Of a DNA stretch of 64,000 nucleotides, positions 14,325-26,183 are shown in pieces. The translations under genes were made by a program, and so were the position numbers. The stretch lies in contig CM060964.1 in NCBI GenBank assembly GCA_030765045.1, positions 148,083,065-148,147,064 of the forward strand. Reading direction: 5' to 3'. How positions within the stretch are numbered: position 1 is the first letter of the stretch; each line of letters opens with the position of its first letter. The notes beneath the pieces were generated by a model that was not told the DNA's origin, ran no database searches, and worked only from the letters and a program-made list of their open reading frames with translations. The DNA is from Tenodera sinensis. Lineage: Eukaryota > Arthropoda > Insecta > Mantodea > Mantidae.

Positions 14325-14535
14325 ATTAATTTGAGAGGTAGAACTGGAACTTAAAAATTCAATGCCACAACTGGAATTTGAACCACAGAGCTTCCGCTTA
14401 CCGGGCGGCTGCTCTAACCAACTGAGCTATTGTGACAATGTGGCATTAAATTCTCAAACCAGTTTGTATTTCTCCTGGTAAACCACAAAGGCAGTCTCAC
14501 ATCAGAGACAAATTACCCCAATGGTGACTTACTAT
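14325..14535 (-). mobile_element. tRNA-derived SINE, family 1, copy B
   Basis: The minus strand shows the A-box-like AGCTCAGTTGGTTAGAGC and the B-box-like GTGGTTCAAATTCCAG, followed by the AAGTTCCAGTTCTACCTCTC tail. It is the best-preserved head in the window. It forms an inverted pair with the next copy. Confidence 0.85.
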
Positions 14536-14544
14536 TGTAAGTAC

Positions 14545-14710
14545 TTTAGAGTTAGAGCAGCCGCCCGGTAAGCGGAGGGTCTGTGGTTCAAATCCCAGTT
14601 GTGGCATTGAATTTTTAAGTTCCAGTTCTACCTCTCAAACTTTGCCCACACACGGCTTGTGTGTTAAAAAAAAACACCAACAGTAAGTTTGTTGGCATAA
14701 ATAAATAATA
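14545..14710 (+). mobile_element. tRNA-derived SINE, family 1, copy C
   Basis: A head-truncated copy begins at TTAGAGCAGCCGCCC and runs to the tail GTTTGTTGGCATAAATAAAT. It is head-to-head with copy B, so the two could form a long hairpin of about 130 bases. Confidence 0.85.
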
Positions 14711-15224
14711 ATTACCATCTGAAGGTTATTTAATCCTGGGACATAAAGGTCGCCGATATGACCTCTGCAGTTAAAGATGGGATATACATAAATGGAACAA
14801 AAAGCTTGCAGAAATTAATGTGAAATCCAAGCGCACAACCTGAGTTTGCAGTTATCTCCAACGAAGCAGCAGTGTACAAAGCTTGCAGAAATGACTGACA
14901 GTTCCAAGAATCGCAAGAGTGAGATGGCAGTCAATGCCCACTTGTGTTTCATAGAATTCAGGTTGCTACACTTTGGATTATAAAACCATAAAATTGCATC
15001 TATCAACCTTTGCTTTAACTGAGGAAGTGCATCTATGGAGTTTTGAAAAAACTGCTGATATTCCCTAGCTTCTACACAGGACAAGAATCTAATTTTGCAA
15101 AATCTGATTTCACAGAACGATGCAGAAGGCGAAAATTATGCCGATACTATATATAACTCAATTTTGTAAAATTTTGCATCTATCAAGTTTTTGAAAAAAC
15201 GCTCCTCAATTATGTTCCGACATT

Positions 15225-15495
15225 ATATAAAATAACCCATAAACTTATAATTTAACCTACTTCTCCTTTTGCTGGCCAATTCCATTTGTGTTTTACTTTG
15301 GCCAAAAACTCGCCTACCTTCTTGCTATCCTTTCTAAAGAGTTCAATTAAGGCTACCTTTCTGTCTATTTTCAACCATTTCCCATTTATACACTGTTTCC
15401 TCCAAAGCTCTTTGTGCTCCAGAACTCTATGTTCCATATCTTCCTTTTCTCCACATATTGGACATTGATTCTGTCGGAGGCCTTTTCTCAAATCC
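15225..15495 (-). pseudogene. LINE-R C-terminal end (zinc-knuckle region)
   Basis: The minus strand reads CPICGEKEDMEHRVLEHKEL and ends VKHKWNW before a stop, the C-terminal CCHC segment of an arthropod LINE. It completes the reverse-transcriptase piece at 20021-21318; the Gypsy element at 15602-20016 separates them. Confidence 0.75.
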
Positions 15496-15601
15496 CTTTA
15501 GTCTCCACACGCCTGTTTGTACACAAGTAATTGTCTTTGTTCCTTATTTAATTTATGCACATACACTTTTCCTTCCCATCTACTTTTTATTTGTATATAT
15601 A

Positions 15602-15775
15602 TGTGGCGGTTCCTAGTGAAGAATTCCAGAAACTTTCGAGTGCAGTCGATGTTCTTTAACATCTTAGTTTTATTTTCTATGTTGCTATCTTTTGTTTTAC
15701 TTTGTTAAAATCAATAAATAGTTTGGTAACACGCCCATCATCAAAATGTTATTCAAAAAACTGCATTAAAAACCA
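15602..15775 (+). repeat. Gypsy 5' LTR
   Basis: Begins TGTGGCGGTTCCTAGTG and ends AAAAACCA (TG…CA). It differs from the 3' LTR at roughly a dozen positions plus one small indel, so the insertion is not recent. Confidence 0.9.
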
Positions 15776-15905
15776 TATTGGTGACATCCGATGATTAGAT
15801 TACCGAACAAGAAAGTGAAGTATAAAAACATGGGACAACAACCACGACAGCACTGAAGGGCCACTAACAACAACATCAAACAAAACGGAACTTGCACGTG
15901 TTTCA

Positions 15906-16478
15906 GTGAAGATTCCGCCGATCTGGAAAAGAAATATTAAGGTATGGTTTCTTCAAGTTGAAGCTCGATTTACCACATTAAATATAAAGAGTGAAACAAC
16001 AAAATTTAACCATGTGATTGCCTTGTTAGAAGTGGATGTCGTGGAATTAATTTCAGACCTTTTGACTCGATCATTATCTACCATGCCATTCTCAGATTTT
16101 AAAACTAGACTTATTCAGGAATTTGAAGCGTTAGAAAATAGGAAAATGACGAAACTATTAACAGAGGTAGAATTAGGCGACAAAAGGCCGACTCAACTCT
16201 TGCGAGAGATGCGGACTTTAGCTGGTATGCAGGTTAAAGACGACTTCTTAAAAACCATATTTATGCAGCACCTTCCTGTTGCCGCACGATCCATATTAGC
16301 AACGAGCAAAGAGGATCTTGACACCATAGCCACTATGGCTGATAAAATTATTGAATTTTCCCCACCAGGATCGAATATATGTGCTCAAAACATGCAGTCA
16401 CCATCATCTGTCGTCAGAAAAAGAACGATACCAGTAACAATCGTATTTCAAGACTGGAAGCACAGATCATGGAATTGA
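15906..16478 (+). pseudogene. Gypsy gag remnant
   Basis: An open frame of 190 codons starts MKIPPIWKRNIKVWFLQVEA and contains LGDKRPTQLLREMRTLAGM, both typical of the retrotransposon gag family linked to Gypsy elements of the K02A2.6-like type. No CCHC zinc knuckle follows in frame; the sequence becomes frameshifted after about 16440. Confidence 0.8.
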
Positions 16479-16647
16479 CGTTGACCATCAATGAGTTAAC
16501 AACATTGTCACACTCTTCAAGGAGTAGCCTACTTTCATTGTGATCCTCACGAAGTAGATCATGAGATAGGTCGAGGTCAGGCCAGCGTTTTAACCCTCAT
16601 GGAACACTATGTTGGTATCACTTTAAATATCGCCATAGAGCAAAGAA

Positions 16648-17112
16648 ATGTCAGAGCCCATGCTCATAGCAACCACCAACCTCCCAGCATTCTACAAAGC
16701 AGTCAAACTCAAACGCTCCACACTAGTGGCAGCAGGTGATGGAAGCCATTTTTCTCACCACCTATTTTTTACAGACGGAAACAGTGGGTGCAGATACTTA
16801 GTCGACACCGGAGCCGACATATCAGTAATTCCCCCTTCAGATAGTGACCGTCGCAAGAAAGCAGAACGTAAACTTTACGTAGCAAACGGCACCTGTATAA
16901 ATACTTATGGAGAGCACTTATTAGGACTCAACCTTGGTCTACAGCGAAATTTTACATGGAACTTCATGGTTGCAGACGTACAATCCCCAATCATTGGAGC
17001 AGACTTCATTCACCATTACAATCTTTTAGTAGATCTAAAGAACAGGCGACTCATTGACTCCATGACCTCAGCAACAACATTTGGCACACTGATTCAGGCA
17101 TCAGGCATATAA
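16648..17112 (+). pseudogene. Gypsy aspartic protease region
   Basis: An open frame of 154 codons contains the retropepsin catalytic motif YLVDTGADISVIPP (about 16796-16837) and the downstream flap/helix block PIIGADFIHHYNLLVDL (about 16988-17038). It would process the Gag-Pol polyprotein. It is separated from gag and RT by stops, so the original polyprotein is broken. Confidence 0.85.
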
Positions 17113-17119
17113 TCAGTTT

Positions 17120-18640
17120 GAGTTATGCCACCATAAACATGCTGACATTCTAAAAAGATTTCCCAACTTACTTCATTTCAACATTCATTTCAACATTCAA
17201 GATACAACCGTTTATCATACCATTATCACTGAGGGTCATCCGGTAGCAACACGAGCACGACGATTACCACCAGACAAACTGAGGACAGCCAAAGCAGAGT
17301 TCCAGCAGATGATTAATATGGGAATCTGCCAACCGTCAAAGAGTCCTTGGGCAAGTCCCCTCCATTTAGTACCAAAGTAAGATGGTTCATGGAGGCCTTG
17401 TGAAGACTACTGAGGTCTCAACAACATCACCAAGCCAGCTAGATACCCTATAACTAATCTTCAAGATTTCAACAGCCAACTAGATGGGAAACGAATATTT
17501 TCAAAGGTAGATCTCGTCAGAGCCTATCACCACATACCTCTACATCCAAATGATATAGCCAAAACAGCAGTGATAACTCCATTTGGGTTTTTCGAATTCT
17601 TACGTCTTCCACTCGGACTTAGAAATGCAGCCCAGACTTTCCAACGCTACATGGACACTATACTAAGAGACTTCGAGTTCATCTACTGCCACATAGATGA
17701 CATCCTAGCAGCATGACAAGATGAAGCAGAGCACAACTAACACCTTCATTTGCTATTTGAGCGCTTGAGTAAATTCAACATTAGAATTAACTTGAGCAAA
17801 TGTATTTTCAGTTCCACAGAAGTACCATTCCTGGGATATGTGATATCTGAAAAAAGAATCACTCCACTACCTGAATGAGTATGCATCATTGTCAACTATC
17901 CGCTACCTGCTGTAATTAAGGAAATGCGTAGATTTCTTGGCCTCATCAACTTTTATAGAAGAGCACTCCCAGACTCTACAAGCAAACAAGCCAAGCTTTG
18001 CAATCTTCTCCATGGTGCCAAGAAGAATGATAACAGAAAGATTGAGTGGATCCAAAGTCTCCGATAGGCTTTTGATCTCCTAAAAGACAGCCTAGCAAAC
18101 TCAGCACTTCTGGCTCATCCATCCTCAAATTTACCGTTAATTTTGATGGCTGATGCATCAGATTTTGCCATCGGTGCATCTCTAAAACAAATCAAAGACG
18201 ATAACTTACAACCATTAGCTTTCTTCTCCAGGAAACTTACAAGTGCAGAGAAGAACTACTCAATCTATGACAGAGAACTCCTAGCAGCCTATTCTGCTGT
18301 GAAGTACTTTCAGTATATGCTAGAAGGATGTAACTTTCCTATCTATACTGATCACAAACCGCTTACCTTTATGTTCAAACAACGTCCAGAGAGATCGTCT
18401 CCATGTCAGATCCGGCAAATTAGTCTGATTGGACAATTCACTGCCAACATACGTTATACTGCTGGAAAAGAAAATGTTGCAGCTGATGCTTGTTCACGAA
18501 TTGCTTTAATCATTATTCCTGCAACTATTACAATGGAACAAATCGCAGAGAATCAACAATGTGACGAGTTCACACATCTCAAGGATTCAACGTCACTTAC
18601 ACTTCAGACAATAATATTACCAAATGGTAAAGAACTTGTT
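17120..18640 (+). pseudogene. Gypsy reverse transcriptase and RNase H
   Basis: The frame is collinear with Ty3/Gypsy RT: SPWASPLHLVPK, KVDLVRAYHHIPLHP, TPFGFFEFLRLPLGLRNAAQ and the catalytic CHIDDILAA (about 17690-17713; Tyr of the usual YxDD is replaced). RNase H begins at LILMADASDFAIGA (about 18138) and includes YDRELLAAYSAVKYF and YTDHKPLTF, ending ENVAADACSR. At least six in-frame stops occur between 17391 and 18069, so no enzyme can be made. Confidence 0.9.
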
Positions 18641-18649
18641 TGAGACATG

Positions 18650-19746
18650 TAAAAAGGTAAGGTTCGACCATATATACCTCACCAACTCCGACAAACAATT
18701 TTCAACATGATGCACAATCTAGCACACCCTGGTATTCAAGCTACTATAAATTTACTCAGAAAATGCTTCATTTGGCCATCACTAAAGAAGGACCTGAAGG
18801 ACTGGACATCAGCAAATGTGCCGTGCCAATGAAGCAAAGTCTGGAAGCACAGCAACAGTGCAGTAGGATGATATCCAGAAACTATCTCTACATTCAATCA
18901 TATTCACATCCTTGACATCGTGGGACCCTTGCCTCTATCACAAGGATATTGCTATTTACTAACAATTATTGATCGTTTCTCAAGATGGCCGAAAGCACTT
19001 CCACTAGCAGATATTACTGCAGAAACAGTTTTGTTTGCCATAATGTCAACATGGATATCTCATTTTGGAGCGCCACAAATAATAACCACCGACCGAGGAA
19101 GACAATTCGAATCTCAATTGTTCAAATGTCTAACCAGTGCACTGGGTATTGTCCATATCAAAACTACAGTATATCATCCTCAAGCAAATGGGAAAATTGA
19201 GCGCTGGCATTGTCAGTTAAAGACGGCTTTAAAAGCACAGATGTCTGATGATTGGGTTTTGAAATTGCCTTTAGTCTTGTTAGGTCTTCGCTCGTACGTC
19301 ATTCCATAAGTTGATACCACACCAGCGGAAATGACCTCGGTTCAGCAATCCGATTACCAGGGGAATTCCTTAATGAAAAATAATTAGTAATTGACATTCC
19401 AGCCTTCGTATTCAAATTGAAAGAACAAATGAGGAACCTAAAGCCAATTTTCATTGAACATCATGACAGCAAAAAGATATTCATTCACCCAGAACTCATG
19501 AAAAGCAAATTCGTTTTCGTTCGGCATGATGCAGTGAGAACCCCTCTTCAGCCGACATATGATGGACCATATCAAGTTCTATCTCGCAATTATAAACACT
19601 TCAAAATAGAGACATCAAGTGGAAGACAAACAATTAGCATCGACAGATTAAAACCTGCTTTCATTCTAAAAGAATATTCTTCTCACAACATGGAAAAATA
19701 CATCAGAAGGATCCACATTGGCTATTCCCGCATCTTCTCCACCTAG
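18650..19746 (+). pseudogene. Gypsy integrase with GPY/F tail
   Basis: The integrase starts with a zinc-binding HHCC region (AHPGIQATINLLRKCFIWP), partly destroyed around 18825. The DDE core has its first Asp in HILDIVGPLPL (about 18904), the second in TTDRGRQFESQ (about 19087) and the Glu in PQANGKIERWH (about 19177). After a stop at 19309 the C-terminal GPY/F module PTYDGPYQVLSR (about 19550) and ISIDRLKPAF complete the protein. The catalytic residues are present, but stops and a frameshift break the frame. Confidence 0.9.
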
Positions 19747-19838
19747 CAATCAACCCTGTACACCTTTACCACAAACTACCAGGTCGACAAGTCACCTTCC
19801 CTCGAAAATACATGGATGCTGTCACTGCAGAGGGAGTG

Positions 19839-20016
19839 TGTGGCGGTTCCTAGTGGAGAATTCCAGAAACTTTCGATTGAAGTCGATGTTCTTTGTTTAA
19901 CATCTTAGTTTTATTTTCTATGTTGCTATCTTTTGTTTTACTTTGTTAAAATCAACAAATGGTTTGGTAACACGCTCATCATCAAAAGGTTATTCAATAA
20001 ACCGCAATAAAAACCA
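19839..20016 (+). repeat. Gypsy 3' LTR
   Basis: A direct repeat of 15602-15775 beginning TGTGGCGGTTCCTAGTG, preceded by the polypurine tract and followed by TATG. Confidence 0.9.
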
Positions 20017-20020
20017 TATG

Positions 20021-21318
20021 TTTCTGATGATCTTTTTTCCCATAGGTTGCTAAACAATTTTTGTATATCTGTATCTTCAAATCTCTTTCTAGCTCTTTTC
20101 CAGGAACCATTTACATTGCTTTCCCTCCTCAAAATTTCCCCCAATCCACTATTTTTTAAGTTAGTTTGTATTAAATAACTCCACCCATTTCTCCTTAAAT
20201 TCTTTTCTTGAAACTCTAGGCACTGCCTTAACAAGTTGCTTTCATCCAGATTTAATATTCTATACCAATATTTAAGAGCTCTCTCCATAATCACAACTTT
20301 CCTTCCCACTTGTCCCATTTCAATTTGAGCAAATTCCTTCACTGTTGCATTTGGCAGGTCTAACACTTACCTGCAGAAAATTCTATGTACTGTATCCACA
20401 GCTTCCCAGCCCCCATCTAGTCCCCATATTTAATTCCATATAGCATTTTTGCTTTGACTACCACATTACATACTTGTTCTAGCCAGTTGACATTTACATC
20501 TGGTATTTTATATTTACACCCTCTAACTGCTGTGAATGCTCCTTTCCTTTTTGCCAAAACAAGCTTCTTCTGCTTCTCCCTTTTCTTCCCCCATCCATTT
20601 TGACCCCTAAATATATACATTCTCTAACCACTTTATGTTCTTTACCTCCTTTCTTCCCCTTTCTTAAATACAATAATTTGAGCCTTCCCCTGATTTACTG
20701 TAAAGTTCCATTCAATGCAAAACTTGTCTACTTGCTTCAAGGATTGCTTAAGACCAATTGTTGAGATAGATCCTACAACTAAATCGTCTGCAAATAACAG
20801 CCCCAGGATTGTGACATTGTCTATTACTGGCAAACAATTATTGTTTTTTCCTGTCTAGTTAGTATGTCATCAATGAACGGACTGATAAGTATGCGACTTA
20901 GCTTACACCCTTGCCATAAACCTTTCTTCTTAATTATTTCTTCTGTTACCATTCCTGCTCCTACTCTCACACAGAACGTATTTTCCTCATATAGGGCTTT
21001 AAAAATATTCACCATATGTTGACTTACTCCCTTGCTCAACAGTTTATACCACAACAATTTTAAATCAATGTGGTTGTAGGCTTTCGCCAGGTCTACAAAT
21101 GCCATATACAATTTACCCTTTTTGTATTTGCCCACTAATGTTTTAATTATGAATACATTATCAGCAGTTCTTCTCCGCCTACAAAAGTGCATTTGAAAAT
21201 CAGAGAGAATGTTATATTCCTCTACCCAGTTTTGTAACCTATTTGTTGGAATACCTGTAAAAGCCCTTCCAACATTCCATAGCATTCCCTTGCCTTTATA
21301 TATCTTTTTTCTTAATGT
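20021..21318 (-). pseudogene. LINE-R reverse transcriptase and downstream domain
   Basis: The minus strand shows a non-LTR RT: NWVEEYNILSDFQMHFCRRR, MAFVDLAKAYNHID, a GLWQGCKLS motif (usually GLRQGC) and the catalytic LLFADDLVVGS (about 20780-20810). Further on come WLEQVCNVVVKAKMLYG and the ALKYWYRILNL block that precedes the C-terminal knuckle. Frames change at several points. The N-terminal endonuclease is absent, so the copy is 5'-truncated at 21318, next to hAT copy 2. The Gypsy element interrupts it at 15602-20016. Confidence 0.88.
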
Positions 21319-21330
21319 TTTTTTCTGTAG

Positions 21331-22200
21331 TCTATTTAAGACATCACACTTGCACCATCACAACACTGCCCTACTAATTTATGCTTGTAGCCAAATGGTT
21401 CCAAGATGTCCAATAAAATACACAGTTTCTGATGTTCTGTTGGCACTTGCATCGTAAACACCTAAGAAATGCTCCACAACAGATCCTTCAGCATTAATGT
21501 AACTCACTATTACAGAACACTGAGACACCTGTGTGATATCTATCGTATCATCCATCATAAAGAAAAAATAAATAAAAAAAAAAAAAAAAGATTTTATAAA
21601 TGTACTGATGTAGTCTGAAATTCAATCCAATAGTTCCTTTTGCACACTTTTTGATTCGCCAATGAACACACTTTTGGTCTTGGAATATTGGCTCTGTATT
21701 TCTATAGGACACCTAGATACCAGCAACGTCAACAGTTTCCACGATTAATTGAGCCTGTTGTTTTATTATGACTGTGGAATGCTAATTCTTGCTAATTCTT
21801 GCTTACTTAAATAGAGTACTGTGTCAATCAATAACTGTTCAAATGTACATTTTCATTGAACTACACAGCATACAGTCTAGCACTCTCCTTTAGTGCATCT
21901 GAAATTGTATTTAGATTTCTTTCAAAAGTTTTCAAATTAACCTGGTATTTTAAATGCTCTGCCGAATTCCAATGTTTGTGTAATGACCATGATATATTCA
22001 ACAAAGCAGCAAATCCTTCTCTTTTCCAAATGCTGCTTTTATTGCTAAGAAGCAAGCATGGCCAACAAAAGAATTTCTGCAGTCAGGCAGGAGCACAACC
22101 ATAGAAATTCTACAAACCATGATTGTTTGAAATTAAGATTGTAGCATTTTCCTGAATGTTTTACTTCTTTTGTACCACATATTTGTAGAGATTCAGCACG
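21331..22200 (-). pseudogene. hAT copy 2, N-terminal and catalytic piece
   Basis: The minus strand gives the TTF-type finger remnant NFKQSWFVEFLW (about 22100-22140), then WSLHKHWNSAEHLKY, NLNTISDALKESARLY and, nearer 21331, a DDTIDITQVSQCSVIVSYIN block with EHFLGVYDASA. This includes the first catalytic Asp region (usually DETTD). It ends at a GASVM-like motif abutting LINE-R. Pieces at 13150-13460 and 9720-10062 complete this transposase. Confidence 0.8.
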
Positions 22201-23734
22201 CCCCCCACAATTTAAAACTTCCTCCTTATCTACATCTTTCCACCATGAAAATTGTTTCTAATAAAATACACACAATATCATAAGCAGCATTCATATTTAA
22301 AACATTATTCTACTATATGCAAATACCTCCAGACTACTCCACGTTTCACACCCAGGAAGCAGGGGTGAGAAAACATTCCATCTACTTCACTTCATGCCCC
22401 TCCACAAACAAACTTAAGCGGGTGACGTCACGGTTGCTATAGCAACTATGCAGTAAGCTCAGCCCCTTGATGGTTGAGCAAGGAGAAAGCAAGTTTCACT
22501 TCACTTCTCACGAGTCTGCAGACAGAATTATGCACTTGCTTCTATAGCAGAGCACTGTGCAGTACAAAAATAGGGAAATAGGTACTAAAAACCAATATAC
22601 CTGTTAAAATAAATATTTTTAAAAATAAGTGTGGCAAAAAAAAACAAATATTGGTGAAGTGCCACTCTGAAGTGAGCCTTGGAAATTGAATGACCATGTA
22701 ATGGAACTAAGGATTTCTATGCATCTTATGTTTGGTTAAGCCATTCCAGAAAAAGCAAAATAAAAAGAAGGAAAGTTACAAACCCCATTTACAATACAGA
22801 TCAAAGTGGGTTTGCATGAGAAGTAGGATGAAAATGGACTTTAGTCTTTTATTGTTGAGAATTATTTTCACCAGTAGCTAAATCAGTTACTGCTTTGAGG
22901 TATTTATACACTATCACGCCAACAATCAGCATGGATGACATTATTTTCTGTGCTTCAGGATCTAACAGGAACATTCCATCCAAGAGTTTATAAAATATTA
23001 TTTAAAGCTGATAACACTATTACTACTACCACAAAATCAAGGAAAATGGGAAAGAGAGCAGAAACAATGGTTTACAGAGGCTTTCTTTCTGTTTTGTGCA
23101 CACAATTGTGTATTACCCTTCGACTTCTGAACCCCATACAGTAATACAGCTTCTATAGAAAATATTCCTCCATGCAAGACCATAGATTTTCTGCAGATTC
23201 CACCTGGTATTACACAAAAATTCCAAACCCTCATTTACTTCTTTTTGTGGCAGATGAAGGCTTCTTACTGCTGCTTATTGAAATCAAGATGGTTTTCCAT
23301 ACACAGAGCTTCCTGAAATTGCAATTCTTTATATATTTTCATCTTTCATCCTCAAAGTTTTGGAACATGATAAAGTATTCCAGGTTTGCAAGTACATTCA
23401 TGAGCAACAGTATGGTAATAACATGTTTAAATGTTGTGTGTGGTGCAAAAAGAATTTTCGTTATCATCATTCAATTAACAACAGTCACTTCTGTGTTGCA
23501 ACAAGCAGAACAGAGCTCATGCCATGCTATCTCACATCACAGTTTGTTCAAACGCCACATGCTACATTGAAGCACATCTACGAAGTAAGGAAGTCCATTT
23601 GTATTACAAACTGAGTTGCTGTTGAAGGGTTCCAGCTTTGATTTTGGCACCTTGGCATCTGCATCACTGGAAGCTGATATTTTGGATGTGGCCTTCTTAA
23701 ACATCACTTCTGTCACAGAAATTCCAGGATGTAA
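22201..23734. other. Possible 5' end of hAT copy 2, then unassigned sequence
   Basis: The hAT end is probably near 22400, where the inverse strand reads GTGGAGGGGCATGAAGTG. The remainder is AT-rich, with a GC-richer patch around 22425-22560. I see no supported coding sequence or repeat family. Confidence 0.35.
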
Positions 23735-24380
23735 AAGAGTAGAATGAGACTGACAAATTCAATGCCATAGCTAGGATTTGAACCACGGATCTTCAAGTCT
23801 CCATTTGGTTGCCCTAACCACTGAGCTACCATGGCCAACGTGCTGACACAACATAAAATTCTCCAACTTATTCCCATTTTTTTCTGGTAAACCACAAGGA
23901 GATCTCAAATTCATATGAGATAGCATACCCCAATGGCAACTTACTATGCTGTAAGTACTAAAGTGCTGGGCTTCATAGTTTAACCAACTATAAGGAGAAT
24001 TTTATGTTTTCTTGGCATGTTGGCCATGGCAGCTCAGTGGTTAAAGCAACCAGACAGAGACCAGAAGATCTGTAGTTCAAATCCCGGCTATGGCATTGAA
24101 TTTTTTAGTCTCATTCTACCCCTTTCCAACTTTGTCCTATACATGGCTAGTGTGGAAGAACAATTCATTTCCAGGATGTTTTACCTTGAGAAATCTGATA
24201 TTTCCTTTGTAAGTTCGAAAATTAACAGACTTGAAAAATTCAATGCCAGAGTTGGGGCTGAAAATGGATCTTAAGCTTTCTATTTCAATGCCCTTACTGC
24301 TGAGCTACCAGAACTTGGTTCGCCATATACACATAAAACCTTCTAATTGATTCAAGTCCTAGTAAACTTTAACTCTAGAA
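23735..24380. mobile_element. Three family-1 SINE copies in alternating orientation
   Basis: A minus copy (23735-23955), a plus copy (24010-24180) and a weaker minus copy (about 24230-24380) each show a tRNA-like head, with B-box forms such as GTAGTTCAAATCCCGGC and GTGGTTCAAATCCTAGC, plus family tail sequence. The first two are head-to-head, as at 14325-14710. Confidence 0.75.
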
Positions 24381-25301
24381 AGCCAAATATTTAGATTGTC
24401 ACCTGTTTTGGAAGTATTTTCCTTTGGTTTTGCATTTGGAGTAACTTTTTAAAATAAAATAAAATTTACCATAGATTCCTCAAGGCAAACAATTTACTGC
24501 TTCCTTACTTGCATTTCTTTTGACATGTCTGACAATAATCATATCTGCACAACAAATATATTCCTAACTTTGTGTAGTATAGTGTGTGTCATTGTCAGCT
24601 CTTGTATCTATGTCTAAAAATTGGCTTAGCTTTTCTTTGTCACATAGCTTTCATATTGTAGTCAAGCTTTGTCTTGATATTTGTAGTGGGACAGGCTACA
24701 TATTTACTAAACATACGATGCATCCCTTTTGCATTCTCAACTTTTCTGAAGTTGAAATTCTGGAAGATCTTCGGAATGCACCATCTGGTGTGGATGAATT
24801 TGATTGACAGTGCATTTACAAAAGTAAAATTTTTGGTCATTGGGTATGATATACCTGCACAAAATCTTAGCGGTAATGATTCACCGGAGGTATTCCCAGA
24901 TCACATATCTGATTAAGCTGGTAAGTGAAAACTTCAAATAATTATGCTGTAGTATGTACATAACAGAAGACTGATTTTTTGGATAGGTATGGGGGGGGGT
25001 TCTTCATGCTCATGCTGAACAAATATGCACATCAGTGAAACAACTGCAACTGCATCAAGAGTTAGAGGTGGCTTCCATATTCAAGGATTAAAGATTTTCT
25101 TTTAAAGGTTTGGAAGAGGGAGAAGTAGAAAAATATTACAGTCAGTACAATTATTAGATATGCACATTTCTTGCATAATACCTATACACACTGGGTATTC
25201 ATTTTTATTGTTCCTTTGATAGTTGCACATGATGTCACCTCTGTCTGGCAAGTCTTTAGTTGCAACAAGTTGAAGAAAACAGGTATGACTACATTGAGAG
25301 T
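24381..25301. other. No recognised feature
   Basis: AT-rich intronic sequence with one G-run at 24990-24999. I found no supportable coding or repeat signal. Confidence 0.5.
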
Positions 25302-26116
25302 GCTCAGGCTGAAGTGAGTGAGTTGTGTTGTGTTTAAGGACATGTCAACAAGTAGGTCATTCGGGCCGGAAGTCCAAAAATAAAAGCAGCATAATACTAC
25401 TAAAAGCTCAAACCTAAAAAGTTAAAACGTCAAAGATAAAATGACTAAAAAATTAATGTTAAAAGCACTGAAACGTGAGCAACAATGGCTAAAGGTTAAA
25501 ACAGGTAAAAATGTAATTTACCAAAAACTTTAGTTGGTAAGACAGTTAAAAAGATAAAAACACCATAAGTAAAACGTCCTAAAATTCTAAATCTGTCAAG
25601 ATAAAAGCACCTTACACTTGCTTGTCAAAATCAATCTTGGCAACAAACCTCCGTACCGTATTTACAGCTACTGGGTCATTTCCTAAAACAGAGCACAGTC
25701 CAAGGTCCAGGCCAATGGATTGGCACTCATGAGCGTATTGCGGACAATCAAGAAGGGCATGTGCAATGGAGAGTGGAACATTGCACAGACAGGTTCTGGA
25801 TCACCACGCAAAAGGTTTCCATGCGTGGCTCAAGTGTGGCATTGCCTCAGGAGGGTTAAGACCACTTCTTCCCGCCTGGAATCCCTACAGCTGGTTTGCC
25901 AGGGTTGTACCGTGTCCTTGATTGTCCGTAACTGAGTGCCAGCTAACGCTTCCCAAGATTAATGCCAGAGAGTAAATACATGGTGACGAAATTACTTCTG
26001 CACATCTATATAGGGTAGCATATGGATAGAATATTCTGGAAAGCCACATGCAGACTTCGCAGCCGCATCCACCGCCTCGTTGCCAGGAATACCCACATGG
26101 CCTGGGATCCACGCAC

Positions 26117-26117
<1 letters not shown>

Positions 26118-26181
<64 letters not shown>
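26118..26181. repeat. 64-base poly(A) tract inside the RNase H coding region
   Basis: The pure A-run (T on the coding strand) replaces the few bases that should encode the strand before the PGHVGIPGNE block. It looks like slippage expansion of a short T-run; length in assemblies is often unreliable. Confidence 0.95.

Positions 26182-26183
<2 letters not shown>

Larger units (their letters stand above)
13946..15207 (-). mobile_element. Sola-like DNA transposon, internally deleted copy 1
   Basis: It begins GAGGAGCGTTTTTTCAAAAC and ends with its inverse (15207). Read on the minus strand it matches both ends of copies 2 (37243-39342) and 3 (59232-61469), but the coding middle is missing and two family-1 SINE copies sit inside (14325-14710). 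The 4-bp flanks are TAAT and AATT, so no clean duplication survives, perhaps because the left flank merges with the AAT microsatellite. Confidence 0.75.
15602..20016 (+). mobile_element. Gypsy-type LTR retrotransposon, degenerate
   Basis: Two direct LTRs of about 175 bases bound gag, protease, RT/RNase H and integrase in Gypsy order. The 4-bp flanks are TATA (15598-15601) and TATG (20017-20020). A primer-binding-type sequence begins right after the 5' LTR (TTGGTGACATCC at 15778) and a purine tract (GCAGAGGGAG) precedes the 3' LTR. Several stops in pol and a disabled RT motif show that it is inactive. There is no envelope gene. It is inserted in LINE-R, whose coding ends flank it. Confidence 0.92.

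Noticed and set aside
22935..23614. Cluster of overlapping frames
   Set aside because: No conserved motif, no splice-site support, AT-rich composition; treated as chance.
25380..25620. Periodic TAAAA-rich stretch as a possible satellite or origin
   Set aside because: It is the 3' UTR of the I-like LINE, lying between its C-terminal coding region and its (ACTC) tail.
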